Position numbers and translations under genes: made by a program
Origin: Ignavibacteria bacterium
GTDB lineage: Bacteria > Bacteroidota > Ignavibacteria > Ignavibacteriales > Ignavibacteriaceae
Reading direction: 5' to 3'
Assembly: GCA_030693705.1 (NCBI GenBank)
Contig: JAUYAB010000079.1
Span: 1-64,000 of the forward strand
DNA: 64,000 nt
The notes under the pieces: generated by a model
Seen by the model: only the letters and a program-made list of their open reading frames with translations
Database searches by the model: none
Told to the model about the DNA's origin: nothing
In this document: positions 46,618 through 56,359 of the stretch, piece after piece
Numbering within the stretch: position 1 is the first letter of the stretch
Layout of the letters: each line of letters opens with the position of its first letter

Positions 46618-47613
46618 ATGAGAAATATCTTTGCACAACAACCATCAAACCAAACTGATGTTTATGAGAAACAAAAACAGAAATATTGGCTTCATCTCCT
46701 TCTTTTCGTTATAACTTTTTTTACTACGACGGTTGCCGGGTATGAGTGGGTTCGCGGTTTTTCAAACCAGATGGAATTTACCGAATTGATTTACGGAATT
46801 CCTTATTCCCTTTCAATCTTATTTGTTCTCGGCTCACACGAGTTTGGACATTATTTCGCTGCTAAAATTCATAAGGTTAGGGCAACTCTCCCTTTCTTTA
46901 TTCCGTTTCCTGCTATTATGGGTTTTCTTAATTTTGGTACGCTTGGGGCAGTAATTAAAATAAAATCTCCAATTCCAACTAAAAAAGCTTTATTCGATAT
47001 TGGTGTTGCCGGACCAATCGCAGGTTTTATTGCTTCAGTGATTTTAATTATTTACGGATTTACTCATTTACCGGGAAGAGAGTATCTGCTGCAAATTCAC
47101 CCCGATTATGATTTGCCAACGTACGGGAAGAACGGTTTAGCGTTGGTTTTTGGCGATTCGCTTTTATTCTCATTCCTTCGCGAAGTTTTTACTTCTTCTA
47201 AAGATTTTATTCCGCCAATGTCCGAAATCTACCATTATCCTTACTTATGCGTTGGCTGGTTCGGCTTTTTTGTTACTGCAATGAATTTAATTCCGGTTGG
47301 ACAGCTTGACGGCGGACATATTATTTACGCTTTGTTCGGAGAAAAGAAACAATACACTATCAGCTCAATTGCGATGATCTTTTTAATTGTATTTGGTGTA
47401 ACCGGAGTAATAATTTCTTATTTCGGCATTCCACTTAATATCGGATGGAGCGGATGGTTATTTTGGGCTGTAATTTTATTTTTTGTTATTAAGGTAAAAC
47501 ATCCGCCAATATTTGATGATACTCCGCTTGATATCAGGAGAAAAATCATCGGTTACTTGACGATTCTTCTTTTTATTGTATGTTTTATTCCGGCGCCGTT
47601 TTTAATTTTTTAA
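46618..47613 (+). CDS. Site-2 protease family (M50) membrane metallopeptidase
   Basis: Membrane protein of 331 residues with about seven helices. The zinc motif is HEFGH (H74, E75, H78) within SHEFGHYFAAKIHKV. The third ligand motif is GQLDGGHIIYALFGEK near residue 232. It belongs to the M50 S2P/EGY1-like group, which cuts within membranes, for example anti-sigma factors. Last gene of the overlapping operon; the target is unknown. Confidence 0.9.
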   Translation: MRNIFAQQPSNQTDVYEKQKQKYWLHLLLFVITFFTTTVAGYEWVRGFSNQMEFTELIYGIPYSLSILFVLGSHEFGHYFAAKIHKVRATLPFFIPFPAIMGFLNFGTLGAVIKIKSPIPTKKALFDIGVAGPIAGFIASVILIIYGFTHLPGREYLLQIHPDYDLPTYGKNGLALVFGDSLLFSFLREVFTSSKDFIPPMSEIYHYPYLCVGWFGFFVTAMNLIPVGQLDGGHIIYALFGEKKQYTISSIAMIFLIVFGVTGVIISYFGIPLNIGWSGWLFWAVILFFVIKVKHPPIFDDTPLDIRRKIIGYLTILLFIVCFIPAPFLIF

Positions 47614-47665
47614 TGTAACTTTTTTTTTACCTTTAATTGTTTGCGTTACTGTAAGATATTTCACC

Positions 47666-48463
47666 ATGAAAAAATTATTCTTATTAATTCTCCTCATCAC
47701 AGTTTATTATGGGTGTGAAAAGAAATTCGATACTATTGTAGAGACGAAATCCGCAACATATCAGGTGTTTAAAGTTGCTACATTTTCCACTTTCACTCAC
47801 ACACTTTCTGACTCCGTGCTCAATCCGTGGATCGAATTTACTTCTACTTCAGATATTAATAGAGTTTGGATAGAAATTCTTTCACCTGAAAGCGAAAATA
47901 TTTCTTCGGGAACGATAGGTTTATATGATAATGGAAACCCAAACATTGGTGATTCCGTGAAAGGTGATAATATTTATTCAATTCTTGTAATAATGAAAAA
48001 TGCGTACATCAACGGTTTATATTCTATCAATTATTTTGTCGAAGATAAAACAGGAACGACAAAAAAAGTCGCTTCACAAACTTTTCTTTTTGATAATGGA
48101 AAATCTAATGTTTCGCCAATAATTTTATCAGTCTCAGCACCAGACACGATCGAAGTAAAAGATGTAGCCCTTGCGTTCATAGTGAATGCGACGGTCGCTG
48201 ATTCAAATGGGATTCAAGATATCAAAGAAGTTTATTTTACTACGGTAAAACCGGATCAAACTTCAAGTGGCTCGCGAACTACCTTATATGATGATGGCAA
48301 TTATAGTGGAAACGGTGATGCCACCGCCGGAGATGGAATTTTTTCACGCGCTCTCAGTATCACTCCGGAAAACGAAAAGGGGACTTATCGTTTTGATTTT
48401 GAGGCGAGAGATAGAGGCGGGTTGGTTAGTCCAGTTGTTCACATTTATATTGTGGTTAAATAA
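47666..48463 (+). CDS. Lipoprotein with Ig-like domains
   Basis: Lipoprotein of 265 residues. The leader ends VYYGC, with Cys17 as the lipid site. Two similar Ig-like/choice-of-anchor-type segments are visible, each with a DNGxxxxGDxxxGDxIYS-like loop: YDNGNPNIGDSVKGDNIYS and YDDGNYSGNGDATAGDGIFS. These Asp/Gly loops suggest calcium binding. The stop overlaps the next start (TAATG). It heads a four-gene set that includes two PorV/PorQ-like proteins. Confidence 0.75.
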   Translation: MKKLFLLILLITVYYGCEKKFDTIVETKSATYQVFKVATFSTFTHTLSDSVLNPWIEFTSTSDINRVWIEILSPESENISSGTIGLYDNGNPNIGDSVKGDNIYSILVIMKNAYINGLYSINYFVEDKTGTTKKVASQTFLFDNGKSNVSPIILSVSAPDTIEVKDVALAFIVNATVADSNGIQDIKEVYFTTVKPDQTSSGSRTTLYDDGNYSGNGDATAGDGIFSRALSITPENEKGTYRFDFEARDRGGLVSPVVHIYIVVK

Positions 48464-50082
48464 TGAAATTCAAAATTGCTGCCTTCATAATTCTTTTGGC
48501 ATTACAAAATATTTTTGCTCAATCACTTTTAAAAACATTTGAATTGGGAACGACAACCTCTTTTAGCAGTGAAAATCCTGCAAGCAACAGCATAAATGAT
48601 ATTCTCGTTGTTGGCGATACGATTTGGCTTGGCACTTCAAGGGGATTAAGTCAAACAACCGATAACGGAAATTCATGGAAAAATTATTATAACACCGCTG
48701 AATTTGGAACCGAAAGCATTACAGCATTGCTCTATGTAAAAGGAGTGATCTTCGCATCAACCGCGCATTCAATAGAAAAAGATGGAAGTTCATTACCTGA
48801 AGGAAGTGGAATCAGGTTTTCTTCTGATAATGGAATGACCTGGCTTACTGTCCCTCAACCTATAGATGATGCAGGCGATTCTTCTGTTATTTACGGAAAA
48901 AATGTTTTGCGTGCGCTGCCGGTTACCGTCGCCGTGCAAAATATTATTTATGATTTCGCTTTCGCCGGAAATAAGATTTGGATCGCTACTTTTGCTGGTG
49001 GTCTTCGCTCGGTATCGTTCGATAGTTTAATGGCAAATGTAAACGCTAAATGGAGTAGGACAATACTTCCACCGGATTATCGTTCATCCATAAATCCTTC
49101 TGATAGTTTATCTTTCACTTTACAACCGGTAGCCGGAAAGTTCGGCAAAGAAGAATATCTGAACTACAGACTTTTTTCTCTGGTTGCAGCGGATGATTCA
49201 ACTCTTTATGCAGGAACGGCGAACGGAATTAATAAAACTACAAACGCGTTCCTTCCGGCTGATTCAATAAGTTGGGAGAATTATAATCATCAAAGCAATC
49301 AGGCAAATCCTATCAGTGGAAATTTTATTGTGGCTTTGAGGTACAACAAATTATTCAAAACAGTGTTTGCCGCCTCATGGAAAGCGAATGATCAAAATGA
49401 ATTTTATGCAGTAAGTTACTCACGCGATGGTGGAGCAAATTGGAATACAACATTACATGGAGAAAAATCCCACAACTTTGCTTCGGATAAAAATAGTGTT
49501 ATTGTATCGACTGATAATGGGATTTATCTAAACGAAATTAGTTCCTTTAATAGTTGGCTGAATGCAGGTTCCATAGTGGATAAGAAAACCGGTCTGGCGT
49601 TGCAAACATCTGTTTTTTATACTGCGGCTTTTGCTAACAACGGAAATACTGTGTGGGCAGGTTCCGAAGATGGTTTGGTGAGAAACGAAATGCCGGGTTA
49701 TAACTGGTCGGATGATTGGACTATATTTTATGCATCACAACCTCTATCAAAAAAAGAAGATAGTTACGCTTTCCCGAATCCATTTTCACCAAAAATGGAA
49801 AAGGTTAAAATTAAATACAGCACAGGTGGAAATTCGAAAAAAGTTACGATCAGAATTTTAGATTTCGGTATGAATTGTGTGCGAACTTTGATTCAAAATG
49901 TTGAAAGGGGAAATCCCGCGCACGTTATCAATGCTCCTAATACAGATGGAATTAACGGTGTAATCGATTATTGGGATGGTAGAGATGATTACGGAAGTGT
50001 AGTACCAAATGGCGTCTATTTTTATCGTGTAGAAATTGAAGGACAAGATCCACAGTTCGGTAAAATAATGGTAATTCAGTAA
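48463..50082 (+). CDS. Beta-propeller protein with C-terminal FlgD-like Ig domain
   Basis: Exported protein of 539 residues; signal peptide about 1-17 (FIILLALQNIFAQS). The middle is a propeller with units such as DTIWLGTSRGLSQTTDNGNSW, GIRFSSDNGMTW and AVSYSRDGGANWN. The end (SYAFPNPFSPKMEKVKIKYS, YWDGRDDYGSVVPNGVYFYR) is a FlgD-type Ig domain rather than the NYPNPFNP type; similar tails serve in T9SS cargo. Likely surface exposed. Followed 9 bases later by the first PorV/PorQ-like gene. Confidence 0.82.
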   Translation: MKFKIAAFIILLALQNIFAQSLLKTFELGTTTSFSSENPASNSINDILVVGDTIWLGTSRGLSQTTDNGNSWKNYYNTAEFGTESITALLYVKGVIFASTAHSIEKDGSSLPEGSGIRFSSDNGMTWLTVPQPIDDAGDSSVIYGKNVLRALPVTVAVQNIIYDFAFAGNKIWIATFAGGLRSVSFDSLMANVNAKWSRTILPPDYRSSINPSDSLSFTLQPVAGKFGKEEYLNYRLFSLVAADDSTLYAGTANGINKTTNAFLPADSISWENYNHQSNQANPISGNFIVALRYNKLFKTVFAASWKANDQNEFYAVSYSRDGGANWNTTLHGEKSHNFASDKNSVIVSTDNGIYLNEISSFNSWLNAGSIVDKKTGLALQTSVFYTAAFANNGNTVWAGSEDGLVRNEMPGYNWSDDWTIFYASQPLSKKEDSYAFPNPFSPKMEKVKIKYSTGGNSKKVTIRILDFGMNCVRTLIQNVERGNPAHVINAPNTDGINGVIDYWDGRDDYGSVVPNGVYFYRVEIEGQDPQFGKIMVIQ

Positions 50083-50091
50083 AGGTAAATT

Positions 50092-51096
50092 TTGAAACAA
50101 CTATTTATATTTTTCATTTTTATTGTATCGGTTGGGATTCTTTCCGCACAGCCGAAAGTGAGCAAAATAAATTCTGCCGCAGGAGCATTCAGCCGCATTG
50201 GATTTGGTCCGCGTGGTATAGCGATGGGCAATTCTCTATCGGCAGTTAAAGAAGGGGATTTAGTTTCTTACTATAATCCTGCTGTATCCGTCTTTCAAAA
50301 TGGAAATGTTTTTCAAAGCGGGTATTCATTTCTTTCGCTCGATAGAAAATTAAATTTTGTCTCATTCACCCGGAGATTTGATTTTTACTCTAAGAGAGAT
50401 TCTGCAATCGAAAACAGAAAACCGAGAACTTCCGCCGGCGTTTGCGTTGGTTTGATCAACTCAGGTGTCAACAACATCGACGAACGTGATAATCAAGGTT
50501 TTAAGAAAGGTACACTTTCCACTTCTGAAAATCAGTTCTACGTCGGTTTATCAATCAAGTTTTCCGAAAAAGTTGCCGCAGGCTTTTCAACTAAATTTTA
50601 TTATTATAAATTGTATCAGGATATTACTTCCACCAGTCTGGGTTTTGATTTTGGAATTCTCTATTCGTACACAAAAAATATTACTTTTTCTTTAGTCCTA
50701 TCTGATTTGAATAGCAAGTATAAATGGGACTCATCACCACTCTATGATATTGACGGCGCTTTGACCGAGAACAAGTTCCCAACCGGAAAGAAAGTTGGTT
50801 TAAGTTATAAAATAGATGAGTATGATGTTTTGACGACTGCAGAACTTTATTTCGATAATTTCGGAACGAAAATGTTGAAAATCGGTGGCGAATACAGTCC
50901 GATAACCGATTTATTTTTTCGTGCCGGGTTTGATAATTATCAATTAAACAACGGAGATGAACCGATTAGACCTTCTTTCGGGATAGGCTATTCAAGCGCC
51001 ATCTCAAGCGTTGTTGTTGGATTTGATTACGCTTTCATGTATGAACCTTATTCCTCTCAAGACCGACATATTGTTGGTGTGCACGTAAATTTCTAA
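50092..51096 (+). CDS. PorV/PorQ family outer-membrane protein
   Basis: Outer-membrane barrel of 334 residues starting at TTG 50092 with AAAGG six bases upstream. Signal peptide about 1-17. The family N-terminus is clear: GAFSRIGFGPRGIAMGNSLSAVKEGDLVSYYNPAV. It is similar in order to the next gene (AFxRIGxGxRxIAMGN...YNPA), so the two are paralogues. PorV is the T9SS shuttle protein for cargo attachment; PorQ-like members are close kin. Which of these roles this one has is open. Confidence 0.85.
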   Translation: MKQLFIFFIFIVSVGILSAQPKVSKINSAAGAFSRIGFGPRGIAMGNSLSAVKEGDLVSYYNPAVSVFQNGNVFQSGYSFLSLDRKLNFVSFTRRFDFYSKRDSAIENRKPRTSAGVCVGLINSGVNNIDERDNQGFKKGTLSTSENQFYVGLSIKFSEKVAAGFSTKFYYYKLYQDITSTSLGFDFGILYSYTKNITFSLVLSDLNSKYKWDSSPLYDIDGALTENKFPTGKKVGLSYKIDEYDVLTTAELYFDNFGTKMLKIGGEYSPITDLFFRAGFDNYQLNNGDEPIRPSFGIGYSSAISSVVVGFDYAFMYEPYSSQDRHIVGVHVNF

Positions 51097-51116
51097 TTCT
51101 TTTACTATTTTTAACT

Positions 51117-52025
51117 ATGAAAAAATCGAACTCAATAAAAATCATTCTACTTCTCATCGGATTATCCGTGGTAAGTTATTCACAAAGTGCCGGAAGCAAC
51201 GGTTTATCATTTCTGAAGATTGGTTCCGGCGCAAGAAATATTGCGCTTGGAGATAACGGCGCGGTCTTTGCCAATGATGTCTCGGCAATATTTTATAATC
51301 CAGCCCAATTGAAGGTTGGGAATCCGGAAATAATATTTACGCATAACGCATGGATTCAAGATGCAGCAACTGAATTGCTCGGAGTAAAATTTTCGCTTTT
51401 TAAACTACCAATTGGTGTCGGGATCAATTCTACATCAATTAAAGAAATTGAAGTGAGGACAAAACCAGGTCCCGTTGAAACAACTTTTAATACTCACTAT
51501 TTTTTCGCCTCGCTGTCTACCGCTTTTTCTTTGGTTGATAATCTTTCAACCGGAATAACTGTAAAATATCTTTATGAAGATATTTTTTATGATCACGCAG
51601 AAGGTTTTGGATTTGATTTTGGACTTCACTATAAATCTTCAATTGAAAATTTGTTTGTTTCAGCCGTTGTTAAAAATATCGGGTCCATGAATCAACTTCA
51701 AAAGGAAGCGACAAAATTACCAGCAGAAATTAGAGTTGGTCCAATTTATCAATATGATCTGCCGGAATACAACATTTCCGTACAAGCGGGAGGTGAGTTC
51801 CAAAAGTATTTAGCTCAAAGTGATTCGCACATAAATTTTGGAACTGAAATCATGTATAATAAAATGTTTGCGTTAAGGTTAGGATATCAAACCAATTATG
51901 AATCAAAAAGTATTTCCGGCGGATTAGGATTATACTGGAATCACTTCTCTTTTGATTATGCAATGACTCCTTTTTCCTACGGACTTGGACAAGCACAAAC
52001 TATTTCAATTAAATATACCTTTTAG
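51117..52025 (+). CDS. PorV/PorQ family outer-membrane protein
   Basis: Outer-membrane barrel of 302 residues; signal peptide about 1-22 (ending SYSQS). Motif FLKIGSGARNIALGDNGAVFANDVSAIFYNPAQL is the family signature, followed by a 14-strand-like alternation ending ISIKYTF. Second of a tandem pair after a propeller protein and a lipoprotein. Probable T9SS accessory or PorV-like shuttle. Confidence 0.88.
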   Translation: MKKSNSIKIILLLIGLSVVSYSQSAGSNGLSFLKIGSGARNIALGDNGAVFANDVSAIFYNPAQLKVGNPEIIFTHNAWIQDAATELLGVKFSLFKLPIGVGINSTSIKEIEVRTKPGPVETTFNTHYFFASLSTAFSLVDNLSTGITVKYLYEDIFYDHAEGFGFDFGLHYKSSIENLFVSAVVKNIGSMNQLQKEATKLPAEIRVGPIYQYDLPEYNISVQAGGEFQKYLAQSDSHINFGTEIMYNKMFALRLGYQTNYESKSISGGLGLYWNHFSFDYAMTPFSYGLGQAQTISIKYTF

Positions 52026-52042
52026 AATTTCTAATAATTAAT

Positions 52043-53002
52043 ATGGAAATAATTAAATACACGGATCAATGGAAAGTTAAATGGGATAAGTTCGTTCTGG
52101 AATCGAATAACGGAACTATGTTTCATATGCAAAGGTTTTTTGACTACCATATCCCAGGTAAGTTTGTGTTTGATCATCTTATGTTTGTTAATAAAAATCA
52201 AATCGTTGCTGTACTTCCAGGAAAATTAATCGATGGAATCTTTGAGTCTCCAATTGGAGCAAGTTACGGTTCAATTGTTACGAATGACATCACATTCGAT
52301 GAATCTTTGGAATTAGTTGCTTTATTACTTCAATACGGAAAAGAAAACGGTTATAAGGGATTTGAATTAACTCCGGCTCCTATGATTTATGAGACGTACC
52401 AAAATCAAAATCTTGATTTTGCGATGTTATGGCTTGGGTTTTCTTATAAACTCCATTACATTTCAAGCGCTATTAAACTTGATAAGGAAAGAGATATCAT
52501 TGAAAGATTTACTCCAACGATACGCCGAAATATTCGAAAGACATTAAAGCAGCCGGAAATATCTTTAGAAATAAATGAGCGATATGATGAATTTTATCCA
52601 ATCCTTGTTGAAAATAAAGCTCGGCACAACGTTAAGCCAACTCATAGTTATGACGATTTATTGAAATTAAAAGAATTGATGCCTGATAATTTGAAGTTAT
52701 TTATGGTTTATTTTAACGAAAAACCTATCGGTGGTTCGCTCATGTTTTTTACCAACAAAAATGTAGCACTTTGTTTCTACAATATGCTTTTATACGATTA
52801 TGCAGAGTACAAACCAATTCAGCGGGTAATGTACGAAGTTGTAAAGTATTCAACAGAACAAGGTTATTCCTATGTTGATATTGGTGTTTCCCAGGATACC
52901 AAAGCAAAAAATCCGATGACTCCCAGTATTGGATTAATTCAATTTAAAGAAAAATTTGACGCTAAAACAATAATGCGTAATACTTTCCAAATAAAATTTT
53001 AA
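52043..53002 (+). CDS. FemAB/GNAT-like acyltransferase
   Basis: Protein of 319 residues resembling the FemAB/BioF2-like acetyltransferases found in polysaccharide clusters. Visible: MFHMQRFFDYHIPGKFV, RRNIRKTLKQPEISLEI, VENKARHNVKPTHSYDDLLKL and IGGSLMFFTNKNVALCFYNML, with the final VDIGVSQDTKA. It would transfer an acyl or aminoacyl group to a surface sugar or peptide. It begins the polysaccharide region, 17 bases after the PorV-like gene. Confidence 0.78.
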   Translation: MEIIKYTDQWKVKWDKFVLESNNGTMFHMQRFFDYHIPGKFVFDHLMFVNKNQIVAVLPGKLIDGIFESPIGASYGSIVTNDITFDESLELVALLLQYGKENGYKGFELTPAPMIYETYQNQNLDFAMLWLGFSYKLHYISSAIKLDKERDIIERFTPTIRRNIRKTLKQPEISLEINERYDEFYPILVENKARHNVKPTHSYDDLLKLKELMPDNLKLFMVYFNEKPIGGSLMFFTNKNVALCFYNMLLYDYAEYKPIQRVMYEVVKYSTEQGYSYVDIGVSQDTKAKNPMTPSIGLIQFKEKFDAKTIMRNTFQIKF

Positions 53003-53012
53003 GTTTTTGCAA

Positions 53013-54140
53013 ATGGATTCCACAAAAGTAGTTTTATTTACTTTTCTCGGTAATTTCCATTATGATTCAAGAGTAACAAATTTCTACAATTCTTTTATAG
53101 AAAAAGGATATAAAGTTAAAGTTATATCATTTGATTGGCTGACAAAAGAGTTCAAAACTGAAAAAGGAGATATATCGGTCTATCGGCTAACAAAAAACTT
53201 TTCTTCAATATATTACTATTTGAAATTTTCAATCATCTTATCTTTTCGACTATTATTTACTAAAGCTGATCTTATTTTTGCGGAAGATGTTTATACCCTT
53301 CCGTTTGTAATACTGTTCGCAAAACTTAAAAAAGCAAAAATATGTTACGATTCTAGAGAGATATATGCTCATCTTGCCGGTTTAAGCAATAAGAAAAACA
53401 TACAAATGTTTTGGCGTTGGATTGAAAAAACATTCATTAAAAGTGTAGATGTGGTAATAACAACAGGAGAAATGGATTCAGCTTATCTAGAAAAAGAGTA
53501 TAACTTACGAGCGACCATTGTAATTAGAAACCTGCCTCTTGCTAATAAAATAATTGAATCATTTGATTATAGGAAAAAATATAATTTAGAAAATGATAAA
53601 AAAATTCTTTTGTATCAGGGAGTTATTTTACCTGGAAGGGGACTAAATAATATTTTTAACATTATGGATCAATTAGAGAATTGTGTGTTAATTATTCTGG
53701 GGGATGGTGAATATGAGGAAAAATGTCGTCAAATAGTACGAGAAAAAAAACTGACAAATAAAGTTTTCTTTTTCGGGAAAGTAACACAGAATGAACTCTT
53801 AAAATATACTTCAGGCGCCGATATTGGTTTAGCCCTTATTGAGAACCTTAGTCTCAGTTATTATTACGCTTTACCGAATAAAATGTTCGAGTATATCTAT
53901 TGTGGATTACCTGTTATCGCAAGTAATTTACCTCAAATGAAAGCAGTTATTGAAAAATATAATGTAGGATTATGTGTTAATTCAGAGGATTCAAGTGAAA
54001 TTAAAAGTGTTATTAACATGGTGGCATCAGATGATAAGTATAGAAAAAAATTATCAGCAAATTGTAAAGTAGCTTCCCATGAATTGAACTGGAATAATGA
54101 AATAAAAAAACTCTTTAGAGTATTCGAAACTAATACTTAA
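53013..54140 (+). CDS. GT4-type glycosyltransferase (group 1)
   Basis: Glycosyltransferase of 375 residues with the GT-B fold. ATG 53013 is preferred over TTG 53007. Motifs: FTFLGNFHYDSRVTNFYNSF, AEDVYTLPF, ICYDSREIYAHLAG, YQGVILPGRGLNNIFNIM, FFGKVTQNELLKYTSGADIGL and YALPNKMFEYIYCGLPVIAS. These match family 4 enzymes of surface polysaccharide synthesis. The 3' end converges on the methyltransferase gene with a 4-base gap. Codons are more AT-rich than in neighbouring housekeeping genes. Confidence 0.9.
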   Translation: MDSTKVVLFTFLGNFHYDSRVTNFYNSFIEKGYKVKVISFDWLTKEFKTEKGDISVYRLTKNFSSIYYYLKFSIILSFRLLFTKADLIFAEDVYTLPFVILFAKLKKAKICYDSREIYAHLAGLSNKKNIQMFWRWIEKTFIKSVDVVITTGEMDSAYLEKEYNLRATIVIRNLPLANKIIESFDYRKKYNLENDKKILLYQGVILPGRGLNNIFNIMDQLENCVLIILGDGEYEEKCRQIVREKKLTNKVFFFGKVTQNELLKYTSGADIGLALIENLSLSYYYALPNKMFEYIYCGLPVIASNLPQMKAVIEKYNVGLCVNSEDSSEIKSVINMVASDDKYRKKLSANCKVASHELNWNNEIKKLFRVFETNT

Positions 54141-54144
54141 TTTG

Positions 54145-54864
54145 TCATTTTTTACATATAACGATAATATGTGCCGGAGAACTGTAAATTCGATCAACTA
54201 ACTTGTCACAAAACTTCCATAATGTAAAATTTAGAAATTTTAGAAGCACATAAGTACGAAGGAAAATCAATATTTTATTCCCAAATGTTTTCCAAATAAC
54301 ATCACTGATAACTTTATGATCAAAAAGTGAAAGTAATTTGTTCTCATCAAATGAATGAAGGTGTGCATGGAGAGGTGTTTCATGGTTACAATGAATACAT
54401 AACGTTTTTTTTATGAGTTCTTTATAGGGCGTTGTGATGATCAGATACCCATCTTTTTTTAGAACTCGCAAAAGTTCGTTTACAAATTTTGCTGGAGAAA
54501 CAACATGTTCAATAATCTCAGATGCAATTATCACCTCAAAACTCTTGGTCTGAAATGGAAGAAAATAAGAATCTGCAGTAACTCCAAAATGATTTTTTGA
54601 ATTATATTTAGTTATTGCTTTGTATGGATTGTTGATTGAAATGTCCAAGGAAAAGACAATCTTATTCTTTTTAACAAAATGTTGAGCGACCCAAGCTGAA
54701 CCACATCCAACATCAAGAATTGATGTAACATTTTCTGGTATATTTGCAATAACGTATTCGTGTACTCTTCGTTCATCGTGGGCAGTTGCAGCAAATCTTT
54801 CTTCAAAATAGTCAAACTTTTCTGCATCAAGATTGTAATGCTCTATGTAGTTAAATTTTTTCAA
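54145..54864 (-). CDS. Class I SAM-dependent methyltransferase
   Basis: Methyltransferase of 239 residues. SAM-binding motif I is ILDVGCGSAWVAQHF; motif II region FEVIIASEIIEHVVSP; then FVNELLRVLKKDGYLIITTPY. This is the UbiE/Methyltransf_11 type. The only minus-strand gene within the polysaccharide region, so transcribed separately from its neighbours. Probably modifies a sugar or lipid intermediate; substrate unknown. Confidence 0.88.
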   Translation of the reverse strand: MKKFNYIEHYNLDAEKFDYFEERFAATAHDERRVHEYVIANIPENVTSILDVGCGSAWVAQHFVKKNKIVFSLDISINNPYKAITKYNSKNHFGVTADSYFLPFQTKSFEVIIASEIIEHVVSPAKFVNELLRVLKKDGYLIITTPYKELIKKTLCIHCNHETPLHAHLHSFDENKLLSLFDHKVISDVIWKTFGNKILIFLRTYVLLKFLNFTLWKFCDKLVDRIYSSPAHIIVICKK

Positions 54865-54920
54865 GATACTCGTTCTAAAAATTGTTTATATCATAGTTTA
54901 AGATAAAAAATTAGTGCTAA

Positions 54921-56339
54921 ATGAAGAAATCTAATCTCTTTAAGTCTGTTGCCTGGTATGGTGTTGGCAATATCATTGCTCGCTCAATGACGTTGATATT
55001 GCTACCGCTATACTCCAATCTAATCAGCACAAAAGAGTTTGGGAATTATTCTCTCCTTGTATCTGTGTATACTATTATTGCCACGATTTATCAATTCGGT
55101 ATGTCTTCTGCTTTGAATAAATTCTATACTGAAGAAGTAGATGAACAGAAGAAAAAAATTATATTCTCAACTATTCTAAATTCGATAATTGTATTGGGGA
55201 TAATCCTAACAGTTGTAGCGACTCTCTTCTCCACCTTAATAGTTACCGTCGTTTTCGGTTCCAATAACTTTAGTCCGTTGTTAATTCTGTTGATGGGTTC
55301 TCTCTTTTTTGAGACTATCAACTTTTACATCATTTTACTTTTAAAGACGAAGGAAATGCCGAAGGAAACCGTTGTTTATTCGGTTGCTGGAGCAATAGTA
55401 AATCTTGGTTTAAATATTCTTTTTGTTTATTACTTCAGATGGTCAATTTCCGGAATAATTCTCGCTCAGTTGTTATCCGGAATTATCCTTTTTTTCGTTT
55501 CACTTCATGTTATTAAGGGAACTTATATCTTTATTGTTGATAAAAAAATATTACTCACAATTGTAGTTTTTTCACTTCCACTTTTGGCTGGGAGTCTGTT
55601 CACCGCATTGACAAATGTCGCCGATAGATTTATCATAAATATTTTTATGAGCAAAGATGATGTTGGAATTTATAGTTTCGTTTACCGGATTGCTCTTTTG
55701 ATGAATGTTTTTGTGGTTTCCTTTGCTATGGCTTGGAATCCTCACTCAGTGAAACAATACTTTAAAAAGAATTACGGCGAATCTTACGGAAAAACTCTTT
55801 CGCACTTTCTTGCTGGTGGAATGTTTCTTTTCCTTTTTGTGTCTCTTTTTATCGAAATTCTTTTTGAAACAAAAATTTTTGGAACATTCATCTTAAATCC
55901 AATTTATAAACCTGGTCTTTTGGTATTCCCTTTTATTATGGTTGGTTATTTTTTTAACGGAATTTCAACATATTATGCTGTCTATCCGTATGTTTCTAAT
56001 AAAACTTATCAATTACTTATTACAGATTTTATTGCACTGAGTTTAAATATAGGACTGAATTATTTGCTAATTCCTAAACTTGGGTTAATGGGAGTTGCAA
56101 TTTCCACGGCAGCAGCATTCTTTTTCGGAGCATTGTATTTATTCTTTATTAGTAAAAATAAATTGAAAATAAATTATGAAAAGAAAGAAATGACTCTCAT
56201 AATAATCGGAGGAATAGTTGTTTACTTTTTTGGCACCAATTTACACAGTGTTTTTGTGAAAATTGTGCTTCTTTCTTCTTATGTTTTTCTACTTTATAAA
56301 GTTTGTAATATTCAATTATTTAGTTGGCAAAAAGATTAA
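54921..56339 (+). CDS. Oligosaccharide flippase (Wzx/MVF-type)
   Basis: Membrane protein of 472 residues with about 14 helices. The start (SVAWYGVGNIIARSMTLILLPLYSNLISTKEFGNYSLLVS) and the internal GLFTALTN-like segment (GSLFTALTNVADRFIINIF) are those of Wzx-type polysaccharide flippases in the MOP superfamily. It moves lipid-linked oligosaccharides to the outer face of the inner membrane. Works with the adjacent glycosyltransferases. Confidence 0.92.
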   Translation: MKKSNLFKSVAWYGVGNIIARSMTLILLPLYSNLISTKEFGNYSLLVSVYTIIATIYQFGMSSALNKFYTEEVDEQKKKIIFSTILNSIIVLGIILTVVATLFSTLIVTVVFGSNNFSPLLILLMGSLFFETINFYIILLLKTKEMPKETVVYSVAGAIVNLGLNILFVYYFRWSISGIILAQLLSGIILFFVSLHVIKGTYIFIVDKKILLTIVVFSLPLLAGSLFTALTNVADRFIINIFMSKDDVGIYSFVYRIALLMNVFVVSFAMAWNPHSVKQYFKKNYGESYGKTLSHFLAGGMFLFLFVSLFIEILFETKIFGTFILNPIYKPGLLVFPFIMVGYFFNGISTYYAVYPYVSNKTYQLLITDFIALSLNIGLNYLLIPKLGLMGVAISTAAAFFFGALYLFFISKNKLKINYEKKEMTLIIIGGIVVYFFGTNLHSVFVKIVLLSSYVFLLYKVCNIQLFSWQKD

Positions 56340-56359
56340 ATTCAATTTATAGCACTTAA

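Noticed and set aside
53013-54864. Horizontal transfer of the GT4 and methyltransferase genes
   Set aside because: They seem somewhat more AT-rich than neighbours, but surface polysaccharide genes often are, and no mobile element or repeat flanks them.
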